Shown: positions 35,047-47,277, counted from the first letter of the stretch. The stretch: DNA of 64,000 nt from Pseudomonas cichorii (GCF_015471405.1 NZ_BLVZ01000006.1:1-64000); one strand, 5' to 3'. Program-made: numbers and translations. Notes: generated by a model not told the origin, from the letters alone.

Positions 35047-35733
35047 TTACAACGACGCACCGCCGCATACCACCAGGCTTTGACCGGTGATGGCGCCTGC
35101 GTCCGGGCCGAGCAGAAAGGCGGTCAGCCCGGCAATCTCGTGGGGCTGCACAAAACGCCCCAGCGGCGGCTTGTTGGGTGGCGTTGCGCTGCGAGCCGGG
35201 TCCAGCAGCATCGGGGTTTCGGTAGCACCGGGGGCAATGAGATTGACGGTGATTCCCCTTGGGGCCAGCTCAATGGCCCATGAGCGGACCATGCCTTGCA
35301 GCGCAGCCTTGGTCGCGGCGTACTGGCTGCGCCCGGCGGCGCCCTGCATGGTGCGGCTGCCGATCATTACCAGACGGGCACCGGGTTTGAGTCGCGGGTA
35401 AAGCGCATTGACCATATGGCTGGCGGCGGCCACATGCAGATGCCACATGGCCTGGCCGTCGGTATCGTTGAGTTGCCCAAGCGGTGCGGTGCGCATGAAG
35501 CCTGCGGCATGCACCAGTGCATCGATCTGCGGAGTTTGTTGCAGCGCCCGGTCCAGGGCGTTGAAGTCATTGAGGTCGCATTCGATCCAGGTGAAGTTCG
35601 GGTGTTGCAGGTCTGGCGCACGACGGCTCAGGCCGGTGACGTGCAAACCCTGCTCAAGCAGGCGCACGACGATGGCCTGACCGATGCCGGAGCTGGCACC
35701 GGTCACAAGTACGGATTCTATCGGGTCGGGCAT
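35047..35733 (-). CDS. short-chain dehydrogenase/reductase
   Basis: 228 aa classical SDR. Cofactor motif TGASSGIGQAIV (TGxxxGIG); catalytic Ser in MIGSRTMQG and Tyr-x3-Lys in SQYAATKAAL; NAD/NADP loop with Arg in GLSRRAPD suggests NADP. Probably oxidises or reduces a sugar or sugar acid in the operon's pathway. GGAAG precedes the ATG; 36 bases to deoR-like gene. Confidence 0.9.
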   Translation of the reverse strand: MPDPIESVLVTGASSGIGQAIVVRLLEQGLHVTGLSRRAPDLQHPNFTWIECDLNDFNALDRALQQTPQIDALVHAAGFMRTAPLGQLNDTDGQAMWHLHVAAASHMVNALYPRLKPGARLVMIGSRTMQGAAGRSQYAATKAALQGMVRSWAIELAPRGITVNLIAPGATETPMLLDPARSATPPNKPPLGRFVQPHEIAGLTAFLLGPDAGAITGQSLVVCGGASL

Positions 35734-35781
35734 ATTCAGGGCTTCCGAAGGTGCGCCGGCTCGCAGGCCGGCGCAGGACTT

Positions 35782-36906
35782 TCAGCGAATCGCATTGAGC
35801 GGCAGATGCACGTGCTTGATCTTCTGCCGGAAGTAAGTGAACGCGACATGCAGGCTACCATCGGCGGCCTGGATGATGCTGGGGTAGGAGAACTCGCGAT
35901 TGAGTTTTTCCTGCGAGTTGTTGGTCAGGCAGAAGCCGTCACCCAGTTCGATATCCAGACGAGTCGGCCAGCTATGACCGCCATCGCGGGAGACGGCCAG
36001 GCTCATCGGCGCACGCGGAATGCCCCAGATGGCTGCCTTGCCATCGCTGCGGGCACCTGGCGTTACCCGATCGTCGCCTTCGTCCTCGATCTCGTCGTAC
36101 AGCGAAGCGCGGCGCTGGCTGTGACCTTCGGCACTGACCGGGTTGTAGACCAGCGCCAGCTCATCGGTGGCCAGCCTGACGAACTGGATCGACGAGTTAT
36201 TGTTAGGCAGTTCGGTCGGGACCGGCGCGCTCCAGGTGCGGCCACGGTCGTTCGAGCGGCTGCTGTAGATGAAGTCCGCCCAGCGGCTGCGAAACAGCCC
36301 GAGCAAAGTGCCGTCCGGTAACTGGTGGACGTTCATGTGTACGCTGCCGGTGCTGTCCGGGACGTCATGGCGTGACCAACTGACGCCTTTGTCGCTGGAG
36401 ATCATCACGGCGCTGACGTCATGATTGCCGACCCACTTTTCACCCGGCCCCGTGATGCAGTACCAGACCGGCAGGACCCAGTCGCCGTTGTCCAGCACGG
36501 CTGGCGGCTGGCGCACGAAAGTGCCGGCTTCGTCGAACAGGGTTTCGATGGCACCCCAGGTCTTGCCCTGGTCCAGCGACAGGCGACGGCGGATGATCGC
36601 CGTCTCCTGATTGCCGGAAACCTGTGCGGTCCAGATCAGCCAGAGTGGCCCGTTGGGCGCCTGGAACAGGATCGGGTTCTGCTCGGAGCGGGTCGAGTCC
36701 TCGGACAGCTTTTGCGGTTCGCTCCATACACCGGTTTGCGGGTCGCGGCGCGACAGCAGGACGAAGATGTCGGCCATGCCTTCCTGAGTGCCGGCAAACC
36801 AGGTACAGAGCAGCGTACCGTCGGCCAGTTCATGCAGGTTGGCGGCATGGTTCTGGGCGTAGGGCGTTGGCAGGAAGGCGTCCTGGCGAATGTCATTGGT
36901 TGGCAT
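35782..36906 (-). CDS. sialidase-like (BNR/Asp-box) protein, no signal peptide
   Basis: 374 aa from the ATG at 36906, which lies inside the last codons of the symporter gene (14-base overlap). Four Asp boxes, S-x-D-x-G-x-x-W, mark a six-bladed sialidase propeller: SLDQGKTW, SSDKGVSW, SNDRGRTW and SRDGGHSW. Known sialidases cut sialosides, but many family members act on other acidic glycosides. No signal peptide is seen, so it works in the cytoplasm on something the coupled symporter imports. Substrate unknown. Confidence 0.82.
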   Translation of the reverse strand: MPTNDIRQDAFLPTPYAQNHAANLHELADGTLLCTWFAGTQEGMADIFVLLSRRDPQTGVWSEPQKLSEDSTRSEQNPILFQAPNGPLWLIWTAQVSGNQETAIIRRRLSLDQGKTWGAIETLFDEAGTFVRQPPAVLDNGDWVLPVWYCITGPGEKWVGNHDVSAVMISSDKGVSWSRHDVPDSTGSVHMNVHQLPDGTLLGLFRSRWADFIYSSRSNDRGRTWSAPVPTELPNNNSSIQFVRLATDELALVYNPVSAEGHSQRRASLYDEIEDEGDDRVTPGARSDGKAAIWGIPRAPMSLAVSRDGGHSWPTRLDIELGDGFCLTNNSQEKLNREFSYPSIIQAADGSLHVAFTYFRQKIKHVHLPLNAIR

Positions 36907-38308
36907 TGGGAACCTCGGCGTCTTGGCGTTTGGCCTGGGCGGATTTGGGCAGCAGGTGTTCGATGGCAATCACGATGGCCGGTGTCACCAGAGCGATGTA
37001 CATGTTGTCGATGCCATATGGGTTGTTCAACAGATACCAGGCGCTGGTGGTGATGGCCGAAGCGATCAGGCCCAGCGTGGCACCACGGCCCGAGCCGAAG
37101 AACGGCAGGTAGATGGCGACCATGGCAACCACGGCAATCGACAGGCGCAGGGCGCGGGTGAAGAACGACAGGTTAAGGATTTCCGGTACGAAGAACACGA
37201 AGAACAGGGGCACGAAGCCGATCACCAGAGCGATCAGGCGTGTGGTCTTGAATTCCTGATCCACCGAAGGTTTACGCCACGGCACGTAGAAGTCGCGCAC
37301 CACCAGCGAAGCGATGGCCAGGGCCACGGTGCTGACGCTGACGAAGATCGAGGCCACCAGGGAGATGGTCACGACACCCGCCATGACCGGGCTCATGGAT
37401 TGCAGGAATACCGGCAGGGCGTAGAGGCTGCTCATGTCCGGGTGCAGGTATTTGGAAGCGACCCCGATAAAGCCCAGCGCCAGCGCAATCGGGATGCACA
37501 GCAGCGATGCATAGAAGGTCGAACGACGGGCCGCATCCGGGCTCTGGGTAGAGGAAATCGCCTGAATGATGAACTGGGTGGAGAAGATCGCACCAACGGT
37601 GCCGATGATCCACGCCATGATTTTCGAGCCGCCGATGGTGCCGTCCCAGGTGAAGTAGTGCTCCGGCATGTTCTGGATCACTGGCGTGAAACCACCGGTC
37701 ATTTGCAAGGCTACGCCCAGTACGATCAACACCCCGATATATTTCACTGCGGTGTGCAGGATGCTCATGTAGGCCACACTCTTCAGGCCGCCGAACACGT
37801 AGTAGAGGGTACTGATGATTGCGGTGATGAAAGCCGCAGTAGTGAGGTTGATCTTGAGTACTGTGGCGATGGCGGCGGCACCGCTGACATAGTTGCCGAC
37901 GTTCACCAGTAGCAGCGCGTAGATCATGATGATCGACACCGCGAGCTTGGTGGACGTGCCGTATTTCTTGGCGATGAAGCCGGAGATGGTGAACTCCCCG
38001 GAGCTGTAAAGCTTGCGGGCCATCAACAGTCCGAACAGCGGGAAGCCGATGGCGGCGGCAATTACCGACCATGAAGCAGCGAAGCCGCTTTCAAAGGCTG
38101 CCTGTGCGGTGCCGACCGTGGATTTGGCGCCGATGAATTCGGACATCATCAGAATGCCGACGATGATGGCAGGCATGGTCCTGGCAGCGACCATGTATTG
38201 CTCGCTGGTCTTGCTGCGCATGCGCATGCTCATCCAGGTGGTGATTGCGATGTAGACGATCACCATGCCGACGATGATCGAGGTGTCTTGTGCGTTGAAG
38301 GTATCCAT
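36893..38308 (-). CDS. sodium:solute symporter (SSS family)
   Basis: 471 aa with about 13 membrane segments, typical of LeuT-fold SSS importers. The core around EFTISGFIAKKYGTSTKLAVS and TTAAFITAIISTLYYVFGGLKSVAYMSILHTAVKYIGV matches the family. GGAG lies 8 bases before the ATG. Central in the sugar-acid operon, so it probably imports the pathway substrate with Na+. Related SSS proteins carry sialic acid, sugars or carboxylates. Confidence 0.9.
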   Translation of the reverse strand: MDTFNAQDTSIIVGMVIVYIAITTWMSMRMRSKTSEQYMVAARTMPAIIVGILMMSEFIGAKSTVGTAQAAFESGFAASWSVIAAAIGFPLFGLLMARKLYSSGEFTISGFIAKKYGTSTKLAVSIIMIYALLLVNVGNYVSGAAAIATVLKINLTTAAFITAIISTLYYVFGGLKSVAYMSILHTAVKYIGVLIVLGVALQMTGGFTPVIQNMPEHYFTWDGTIGGSKIMAWIIGTVGAIFSTQFIIQAISSTQSPDAARRSTFYASLLCIPIALALGFIGVASKYLHPDMSSLYALPVFLQSMSPVMAGVVTISLVASIFVSVSTVALAIASLVVRDFYVPWRKPSVDQEFKTTRLIALVIGFVPLFFVFFVPEILNLSFFTRALRLSIAVVAMVAIYLPFFGSGRGATLGLIASAITTSAWYLLNNPYGIDNMYIALVTPAIVIAIEHLLPKSAQAKRQDAEVPNANQ

Positions 38309-38375
38309 CGGTATCGCTCCATTATTGTTTTTTTGGCGCGTTATGGGTGCCGCACGTCTTTGCCGGTTTTTGCGC

Positions 38376-39398
38376 TCAGACGGCGATGGAATTGCGGGTG
38401 TCGCGTTTACGGGTAGCCAGTTCCACTGCCTGGCGCAGGGCTTCGATCAGGCTGCGTTCGTCGGCAATGCCTTTACCGGCGATGTCGAAAGCGGTGCCGT
38501 GATCCACCGAGGTCCTGATCACAGGCAGGCCGATGGTGACGTTGACTCCGGCTTCCAGGCCCATGACCTTGACCGGGCCATGGCCCTGATCGTGATACAT
38601 GGCGACCACGGCATCGAAGTCACCGCGACCGGCGCGGAAGAACAGCGTGTCGGCCGGCAGCGGGCCTTCGACACGCCAGCCGCGTGCGCGCAGTTCGTCG
38701 ATGGCGGGCTGGATCTTGGTGGCTTCTTCGCCGTAACCGAACAGGCCGTTTTCACCGGCATGGGGGTTGATACCGCACACCGCGATCAGCGGGTTTTCGA
38801 TACCGGCCCGCACCAGGGTTTCCCGGGCGCGCTCAATGGTGCGCTTGACCAGACCCGGTTCGATCCGGGCGATGGCGTCGATGATGCCGATGTGGGTGGT
38901 GACGTGGATGACTCTCAGAATCGGGGTCATCAGCATCATCGACACTTCTTCCACGCCCAGCAGGTGCGCGAGCATTTCTGTGTGGCCGGGGAATATATGC
39001 CCGCCTGCATGCAGCGCTTCCTTGTTCAGCGGTGCAGTGCAGATCGCATCCAGTTCACCGGCTTCGGTGAGTTGTACGGTGCGTTCGATATAGCGAAAGG
39101 CGGCATCACCGGCGATGGGCGACAACTTGCCGTAAGGCAGGTCGTCGGGGATCAGGCCCAGATCGATGCAGTCCACCACTCCCTGGACAAAGCGGGCCTG
39201 CGCCGGGCTGGCGATACTGTTGACGCGCAGATTGCTGCCGACGATGCGGCTGGCGTCTTCAAGGCGCCTGGCGTCGCCGATCACCAGCGGACGGCAGGTT
39301 TCGTACACCGAGGCGTGGGTCAGGGTTTTCATGATGATTTCAGGTCCCACCCCGGCGGCGTCGCCCATGGTGATACCAATGACAGGACGTTCAGACAT
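38376..39398 (-). CDS. pdxA2: PdxA2-type 4-phospho-hydroxyacid dehydrogenase
   Basis: 340 aa from the ATG at 39398 (GAGGAAG upstream). PdxA fold: GITMGDAAGVGPEIIMK at the start and metal-binding His in MYHDQGHGPVK. Paired with a DUF1537 kinase (8-base overlap), which marks it as PdxA2 in four-carbon acid catabolism rather than vitamin B6 synthesis. In known pathways it oxidises and decarboxylates 4-phospho-threonate or -erythronate, giving dihydroxyacetone phosphate. Confidence 0.9.
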   Translation of the reverse strand: MSERPVIGITMGDAAGVGPEIIMKTLTHASVYETCRPLVIGDARRLEDASRIVGSNLRVNSIASPAQARFVQGVVDCIDLGLIPDDLPYGKLSPIAGDAAFRYIERTVQLTEAGELDAICTAPLNKEALHAGGHIFPGHTEMLAHLLGVEEVSMMLMTPILRVIHVTTHIGIIDAIARIEPGLVKRTIERARETLVRAGIENPLIAVCGINPHAGENGLFGYGEEATKIQPAIDELRARGWRVEGPLPADTLFFRAGRGDFDAVVAMYHDQGHGPVKVMGLEAGVNVTIGLPVIRTSVDHGTAFDIAGKGIADERSLIEALRQAVELATRKRDTRNSIAV

Positions 39399-40656
39399 AG
39401 GGAGCTTCCTCTTTGAAAGGTGTGCCGGTCGGAGCCGGTTCGTGCAGCTGTCGCCAGGCCGCGAGAAAGGTGTCGGGTTCGCCAAAGCCGCCAGCCTTGG
39501 TCACCACGTTGAGGGTGCGAGTGCCGAGTCGGGCCCGGGACAGCACGACGCCGGTGGCCAGTTCGCCCAGAAGCTGCATCTGCTCGATACCGGCCTCGAC
39601 CAGAATCGCCCGTGAGGTTTCGCCACCGGTGGCGATCAGCGAACCGGCATGGGGCAAGGCCGGTGCCAGCCATTTGGCCAGTGCGTTGCTCAAGGCTGCA
39701 GCGTGTGTCGGGTTGCGTTGTTGCTGATCCAGCCGTACCAGCACGTCATGTCCGGCGCTCAACTGGTCTTTCAAATGTTGGTGCAGTGCATCGCGTTCGG
39801 CCTGGGCGTTGCTGTCGAGCAAGGTGCCCGGAGCAATTGTCAGGCTGTATTGCGGGCTGGATTGCGCCAGCGTATCGGCCTGTAACTGGGAGTGCCGGGA
39901 CATGCTGCCGACCACGGTCAACACGGGAGAGCAGGGCGAAACCTTGATGGGGCTGGCCGCTGGCAGACCCAATGCCTCAGGCAGATGCCGGGCAAGGCCT
40001 GCCGAACCGACCCAGAACAGTTCTTGATGCCACGCAGCCGAGGCTTCAGCCAGCTTTTGCAGGTCGCTGTCCAGCTCGGCATCGCAGACCAGAGCCTGCA
40101 CGCCGTTTTCCAGCGCTGTGCGCAGAGCCTGTTTCAGCGTGTCACTGTTGCGTATTTCGTCCAGGCCCAGCCATTGCGTACGCAAGCCTTGCTTGAGCAG
40201 AAGTTCCAGCAGGTTGCTGGTGCCTTGCAGGTTTTCATTGCGCCACACATCGCTTTGATCCACCGGCACACCGTCGATCAATTGCACGCCCTGGCTGGTG
40301 GTGCGTTTCATGTCCGGGAAGGCTGGCGCCACCAGTGCCATGCCGCGCACCGATTGCAGCGCGTCGATTTCGCTGGCGACATTGCCGCGCAGGGTCGAGT
40401 CGATTTTCTTGTACAGCGCCATCGCCGTCGCATGCTGTTGGCGCAGTACAGCATGGTGCTGTTCGGCGGCCTGCTGAGGGGCAAGGCGACGGGAGTCCAC
40501 GTCGATTGCAACGACACCCGTGCCAGCCACGTGTGCGCCGCCATGGTTCAGCACCACGCGGGTATCGATACGGGCTGCAAAGTCCGCTGCACAGTCGGCG
40601 GCTCCCGACAGATCGTCGGCGAGTATCAGCAGGCCGGGAAAGTCGGCGCGAATCAT
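39391..40656 (-). CDS. DUF1537-family four-carbon acid sugar kinase
   Basis: 421 aa from ATG 40656, which overlaps the upstream TGA as ATGA; a GTG at 40668 is in frame. N-terminal substrate domain with ILADDLSGAADCAADFA and C-terminal ATP domain with GGETSRAILVEAG and KAGGFGEPDTF. The family (DtnK/LtnK/OtnK/DenK) phosphorylates the 4-OH of threonate, erythronate or oxo-tetronate. Coupling to pdxA2 supports this. Which acid is used is not shown by the sequence. Confidence 0.9.
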   Translation of the reverse strand: MIRADFPGLLILADDLSGAADCAADFAARIDTRVVLNHGGAHVAGTGVVAIDVDSRRLAPQQAAEQHHAVLRQQHATAMALYKKIDSTLRGNVASEIDALQSVRGMALVAPAFPDMKRTTSQGVQLIDGVPVDQSDVWRNENLQGTSNLLELLLKQGLRTQWLGLDEIRNSDTLKQALRTALENGVQALVCDAELDSDLQKLAEASAAWHQELFWVGSAGLARHLPEALGLPAASPIKVSPCSPVLTVVGSMSRHSQLQADTLAQSSPQYSLTIAPGTLLDSNAQAERDALHQHLKDQLSAGHDVLVRLDQQQRNPTHAAALSNALAKWLAPALPHAGSLIATGGETSRAILVEAGIEQMQLLGELATGVVLSRARLGTRTLNVVTKAGGFGEPDTFLAAWRQLHEPAPTGTPFKEEAPYV

Positions 40657-41822
40657 GGCAGCAGGCACCGGTACAACTGCTGAATGTCTTCCAGGCTCAA
40701 AGGCTTGGGATTGTTGGTCATCAGGCGGGTGACTTTGGAGGCCGCTACTGCCATGTCCGGCAGATGCTCTTCGGCCACGCCGAAATCACGCAGGTTCTGG
40801 GGAATGTTCAGCACCAGAGTCCATTGGCGGATCTGCTCGATCAGCTTGTGGGCTGCGGCTTCGTTGCTGTCGTCATGGCTGGCCAGACCGCATGTCAGCG
40901 CGGCGCGCTTGAGGCGTTCGGCGCAACTGTCCAGGTTGAAGGCCATGACATGGGGCAGCAGCATGGCGTTGGCCACGCCATGGGTGACGTGGAACTTGCC
41001 GCCCAGTGGATAAGCCAGTGCATGCACCGCTGCGGTTCCGGCTGCGGTCAGGGCCAGGCCGCCATACATCGAGCCCAGCAGCATATCGCCGCGTGCCCGT
41101 ATCGATTCCGGTTGCTGATAGGACTCGACAATGCTGCCCGCAATCAGTCGCATGGACTCCAGCGCAAAGGCATCGCTGATGGGGTTGGCCTTGGTGGAAA
41201 TGAAGGATTCCAGCGAGTGGGTAAAGGCATCCATCCCGGTGGCAGCGGTGATCGGGCGTGGCAGGCTCAGGGTCAAGAGCGGGTCGAGCACCACCAGCGT
41301 CGGCAGCAGATGGCGGCTCACTACGCCGATCTTCAATTCTTCATCGGGCAAGGTAACGATGGCATTGGGCGTGACTTCCGAGCCTGTGCCCGACGTGGTC
41401 GGCACCAGCACCATGGGTTTGCCGGGGTGCGTGACCTTGTCGATGCCCAGCAGGTCCTTGAGCGGTGTGTCGTTGGTCAGCATCACGGCGAACAGCTTGG
41501 CCGCATCCAGCACGCTGCCACCACCAATGGCGATCAGTGCGTCGGGGGCGTGTGGTGCAACGTCTTCCCGAAATACGCGCTCGATGTTTTCCAGAGTCGG
41601 TTCGATCTCGACGTTATCGAGCATATGCACGGCGATGTTGCGGGCCTTGAGTTGCTCGGTGACGCGCTGAGTCACGCCCAGGTTGTGCATGGCATTCTGG
41701 GTGACCAGCACCACGGTTTTGACCGGGACGTCGAGCAGCGGCAGCTTTTCAGTGAGCAGATCGAGGCTACCGGGGCCGTGAACCACATGCTTCACGGTCT
41801 GGAAGTGATAAGTGGCGGACAT
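40653..41822 (-). CDS. iron-containing alcohol dehydrogenase
   Basis: 389 aa, full length. NAD(P) site GGGSVLDAAKLFAV; PTTSGTGSEVTPNAIV; metal ligands in GMDAFTHSLESF (Asp, His) and HALAYPLGGKFHVTHGVANAM (two His). GGAGGT sits 6 bases before the ATG. Second gene of the operon; likely oxidises or reduces a hydroxyacid or aldehyde intermediate. Confidence 0.92.
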   Translation of the reverse strand: MSATYHFQTVKHVVHGPGSLDLLTEKLPLLDVPVKTVVLVTQNAMHNLGVTQRVTEQLKARNIAVHMLDNVEIEPTLENIERVFREDVAPHAPDALIAIGGGSVLDAAKLFAVMLTNDTPLKDLLGIDKVTHPGKPMVLVPTTSGTGSEVTPNAIVTLPDEELKIGVVSRHLLPTLVVLDPLLTLSLPRPITAATGMDAFTHSLESFISTKANPISDAFALESMRLIAGSIVESYQQPESIRARGDMLLGSMYGGLALTAAGTAAVHALAYPLGGKFHVTHGVANAMLLPHVMAFNLDSCAERLKRAALTCGLASHDDSNEAAAHKLIEQIRQWTLVLNIPQNLRDFGVAEEHLPDMAVAASKVTRLMTNNPKPLSLEDIQQLYRCLLP

Positions 41823-41837
41823 GGGATTACCTCCGGC

Positions 41838-42716
41838 TTAGCGGTAGACGGCCAGCAGGCCTTGGAGTTTTTCCAGTGCGGCGGCATCAAGCGGCTGGAC
41901 CGGCGCACGGCACGGGCCGACGGGGACGTTGAGCAATCGGGTCGCGGTTTTCAGCACCACAGGCATGGTGCCCAGCGCAAAGGCATCGCGCAGTGGACGA
42001 AGAGCTTCCTGGGCAGCGCGGGCGGCTTCGTGATTACCCGACTGGAAGTTGTTCCAGATCGACATGACCACATCCGGCACCGCATTGGCGGTGGCTGCGA
42101 TAGCGCCATCGCCACCGGCCAGCAGGTTCCAGTAGATCAACGAGTCAGTGCCGGCGAACACGGCGAAGTCGTCGCTGCGGTATTTCATCATCTGCACCAG
42201 CGCGTCGAAGTTGCCGGCGCTGTCCTTGATGCCTTTGATTTTCGGGTGCTGGCTGAGGGTTGCCACGGCACCGATGCCGATGGACATGCCGGTCTTGGCC
42301 GGAATGTTGTACATCATCAGCGGCAGTTCGGACGCATCGGCAATCGCGGTGTAGTGCTTGATGAGTTCGGACTGGCTGATGGCATTGAAGTAGGGCGTGA
42401 TGATCGACAGGGCATCTGCGCCCACATCGATCATTTTTTTGTTCAGTTCGATCACTTCATGAGTGGCAAAGGCACCGGTACCGACCACTACAGGCACACG
42501 TCCGGCCGCCGCTTCGACAGTGATGCGGGCGATTTTCAGTTTTTCGGATTCGGAGAGGGTAAAGAACTCGCCGTTGGTGCCCAGCACGAAAAGCCCGTGT
42601 ACACCGGCTTGCAGAAGGTTTTCGATCAGGCCGCGAAGGGCTTGCTCATCGAGTTGCTGATCATCGGTGAAGGGCGTGACCAGAGCTGGAATGATGCCGC
42701 GAAATTGCATGGCCAT
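41838..42716 (-). CDS. dihydrodipicolinate synthase-family aldolase/dehydratase
   Basis: 292 aa, class I pyruvate-type aldolase fold. Schiff-base Lys in GIKDSAGN, Tyr in LMMYNIPAKTG, and GTNGEFFTL in place of the GTTGE of DapA. First gene of the eight-gene operon, so it is not the lysine enzyme; members of the family in such loci cleave or dehydrate 2-keto-3-deoxy acids, yielding pyruvate and an aldehyde. N-acetylneuraminate lyase belongs to the same family, which fits with the sialidase-like gene, but the GTNGE motif and YNIPAKTG are not typical of NanA. Confidence 0.88.
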   Translation of the reverse strand: MAMQFRGIIPALVTPFTDDQQLDEQALRGLIENLLQAGVHGLFVLGTNGEFFTLSESEKLKIARITVEAAAGRVPVVVGTGAFATHEVIELNKKMIDVGADALSIITPYFNAISQSELIKHYTAIADASELPLMMYNIPAKTGMSIGIGAVATLSQHPKIKGIKDSAGNFDALVQMMKYRSDDFAVFAGTDSLIYWNLLAGGDGAIAATANAVPDVVMSIWNNFQSGNHEAARAAQEALRPLRDAFALGTMPVVLKTATRLLNVPVGPCRAPVQPLDAAALEKLQGLLAVYR

Positions 42717-42832
42717 ATTCTCGTTTTATTGTTAGTGGCTTGATAATGATTGAATCGATCATTTGCGGCAAGGATTTTTGATTGGTTTTTTCAAAAAGGG
42801 GGGCGACGAGGGGGAGGGGAAGCAGATGGAAC

Positions 42833-42858
42833 AGCAGGCGATTGGGCAATCGCCTGCT
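42833..42858. terminator. hairpin between deaminase and aldolase genes
   Basis: AGCAGGCGATT / AATCGCCTGCT, 11-bp perfect stem with loop GGGC, 8 bases after the deaminase stop. No U-run follows on the minus strand, so strength as terminator is uncertain. Confidence 0.5.
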
Positions 42859-42866
42859 GGATAGAC

Positions 42867-44249
<1,383 letters not shown>

Positions 44250-44343
44250 TCAAGCTCTCCAGAACATGAGATAAGCACACCGGACGAAACCGTTTGATTC
44301 TACATAGCCATTAGTTTTTGGGTTGATCAGGCCTGAAAAATAA

Positions 44344-44370
44344 AAAAGCCAGACACGAGGTCTGGCTTTT
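44344..44370 (-). terminator. intrinsic terminator of the MFS gene
   Basis: AAAAGCCAGAC / GTCTGGCTTTT stem, loop of 5, with TTTTTT following on the minus strand; 17 bases after the MFS stop. Confidence 0.85.
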
Positions 44371-44387
44371 GGTGTTGCAGGCAAGGA

Positions 44388-45716
44388 TTACGCAGCAGCG
44401 GCCGCCTTGGGCGCTGACTGGCGGCTGATCCGCAAGGCCACCAGGCTGCCGACGATGGTCAGGCCGGCCAGGGAGTACAGCGCCATGGTGGTGGAGCCGG
44501 TCTGGTCCTTGATCCAGCCCACCAGATACGGGCTGAGGAAGCCCGCCATCTGGCCGATGGAGTTGATCAGTGCCAGCCCGGCCACGGCGACGCTGGCGTT
44601 GAGCAGGGCGGTGGGCAGTGGCCAGAACATCGGCAGGCCGGTGAGGGCGCCCATGGTGGCGATGGTCAGGCCAAGAATCGCGATGACCGGCACGGTGGCG
44701 AAGTTGGCGGCGATGATCAGGCCCAGAGCGCCCATCAGCATCGGCACGACCAGGTGCCAGCGTCGCTCATTGCGCAGATCCGCCGAGCGGCCTACCAGAA
44801 TCATGAATACGCCCGCCATGAGATAAGGCACGGCGCTGATCCAGCCGATCACCAGTGCGTCGCTGAAGCCCAGGTTCTTGATGATCGACGGCAGCCAGAA
44901 GTTGATCGCGTACACGCCGCTCTGGATGCAGAAGTAGATGAAGCCCAGCACCCAGATGAACGGCATGGTCAGTACCGAAAGAGGGGAGGCTTTTTCACTG
45001 ATCACCGGGCGGCTGAGTTCATCGGCGGTGATGTCGGCCTTGACCCGCTGACGCTGCTCGGGTGTCAGCCAGCCTGCATCTTCGACCTTGTCGCACAGCA
45101 GCAGGAACGCCAGCAGGCCCAGCACGACAGTCGGCAGGCCCTGAATCAGGAACATCCACTGCCAGCCCGCCATGCCGCCCTGGCCAGCGGCGAAGTGGTT
45201 GAGAATCCAGCCGGAGAACGGGCCGCCCAGCAGGCCGGATACCGGAATGGCGGACATGAACAGTGCCATGATCCGACCACGCCGCTGGTTCGGGTACCAG
45301 CGCGAGAGGTAGAGTACGATGCCGGGGAAGAAGCCGGCTTCGGCCATGCCGGTCACGAAGCGCAGTACATAAAACTCCACCGGAGTGGTGACGAACAGCA
45401 GGCAGGTGGAGAACGTGCCCCAGGTGATCATCATCAGGCCGATCCAGCGCCGGGGTCCGAAACGATTGAGCGCCAGGTTGCTGGGCAGGCCACACAGTAC
45501 GTAGCCAATGAAGAAGATCCCGGCTCCCAGGCCGTAGACGGTTTCGCTGAAGTTCAGGGCATCGAGCATCTGCAGCTTGGCAAAGCCGACGTTGACCCGA
45601 TCCAGGTAGTTGAACAGGTAGCAGATAAAGATAAAGGGTATGAGGCGCAGAGTGATGCGACGGTAGACATGATTGCCTTCGACGTCGCCAGCATCCCGAA
45701 TCGATGGGTTGGACAT
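44388..45716 (-). CDS. MFS transporter, ACS family (aromatic acid or sugar acid)
   Basis: 442 aa from ATG 45716; the upstream open frame is from another context. Twelve membrane segments; FNYLDRVNVGFAKLQM and FFIGYVLCGLPSNLALNRFGPRRW are ACS motifs like phthalate and tartrate carriers. It lies beyond a REPIN from pobA on the same strand, so it could import 4-hydroxybenzoate, but PcaK-type carriers belong to another MFS family. Substrate unproven. Confidence 0.87.
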   Translation of the reverse strand: MSNPSIRDAGDVEGNHVYRRITLRLIPFIFICYLFNYLDRVNVGFAKLQMLDALNFSETVYGLGAGIFFIGYVLCGLPSNLALNRFGPRRWIGLMMITWGTFSTCLLFVTTPVEFYVLRFVTGMAEAGFFPGIVLYLSRWYPNQRRGRIMALFMSAIPVSGLLGGPFSGWILNHFAAGQGGMAGWQWMFLIQGLPTVVLGLLAFLLLCDKVEDAGWLTPEQRQRVKADITADELSRPVISEKASPLSVLTMPFIWVLGFIYFCIQSGVYAINFWLPSIIKNLGFSDALVIGWISAVPYLMAGVFMILVGRSADLRNERRWHLVVPMLMGALGLIIAANFATVPVIAILGLTIATMGALTGLPMFWPLPTALLNASVAVAGLALINSIGQMAGFLSPYLVGWIKDQTGSTTMALYSLAGLTIVGSLVALRISRQSAPKAAAAA

Positions 45717-45845
45717 GGCGGTGAATCCTCGGAGCTTGTTGTTTTTATACTGCGTGCAACTGATCCCGATCTTAGGGGGCCGGGAACAAAAACTCTTTGG
45801 CGATTTGCACTGCCATGCGGGGTGGTTGTTGTGAGATTGCACAAG

Positions 45846-45932
45846 GTAGGAGCGAATTCATTCGCGAAGCCACATTGAAAACGATAAAAATTTATTGGAT
45901 GTACCGATTATCGCGAATGAATTCGCTCCTAC
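45846..45932. repeat. REPIN (GTAGGAGCGAATTCATTCGCGA family)
   Basis: Arms GTAGGAGCGAATTCATTCGC and complement, 22 bp each, centre of 43 AT-rich bases. Between pobA and the MFS gene. Confidence 0.9.
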
Positions 45933-45939
45933 GCGATCA

Positions 45940-47238
<1,299 letters not shown>

Positions 47239-47277
47239 TTATCTGGACTTTTCAAGGATTACCCTTCGGAGCCGGTC

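Noticed and set aside
40335..42743. 802-aa plus-strand ORF across the kinase, Fe-ADH and aldolase genes
   Set aside because: Three recognised enzymes with overlapping starts and good ribosome sites are on the other strand; the long frame is a codon-bias artefact.
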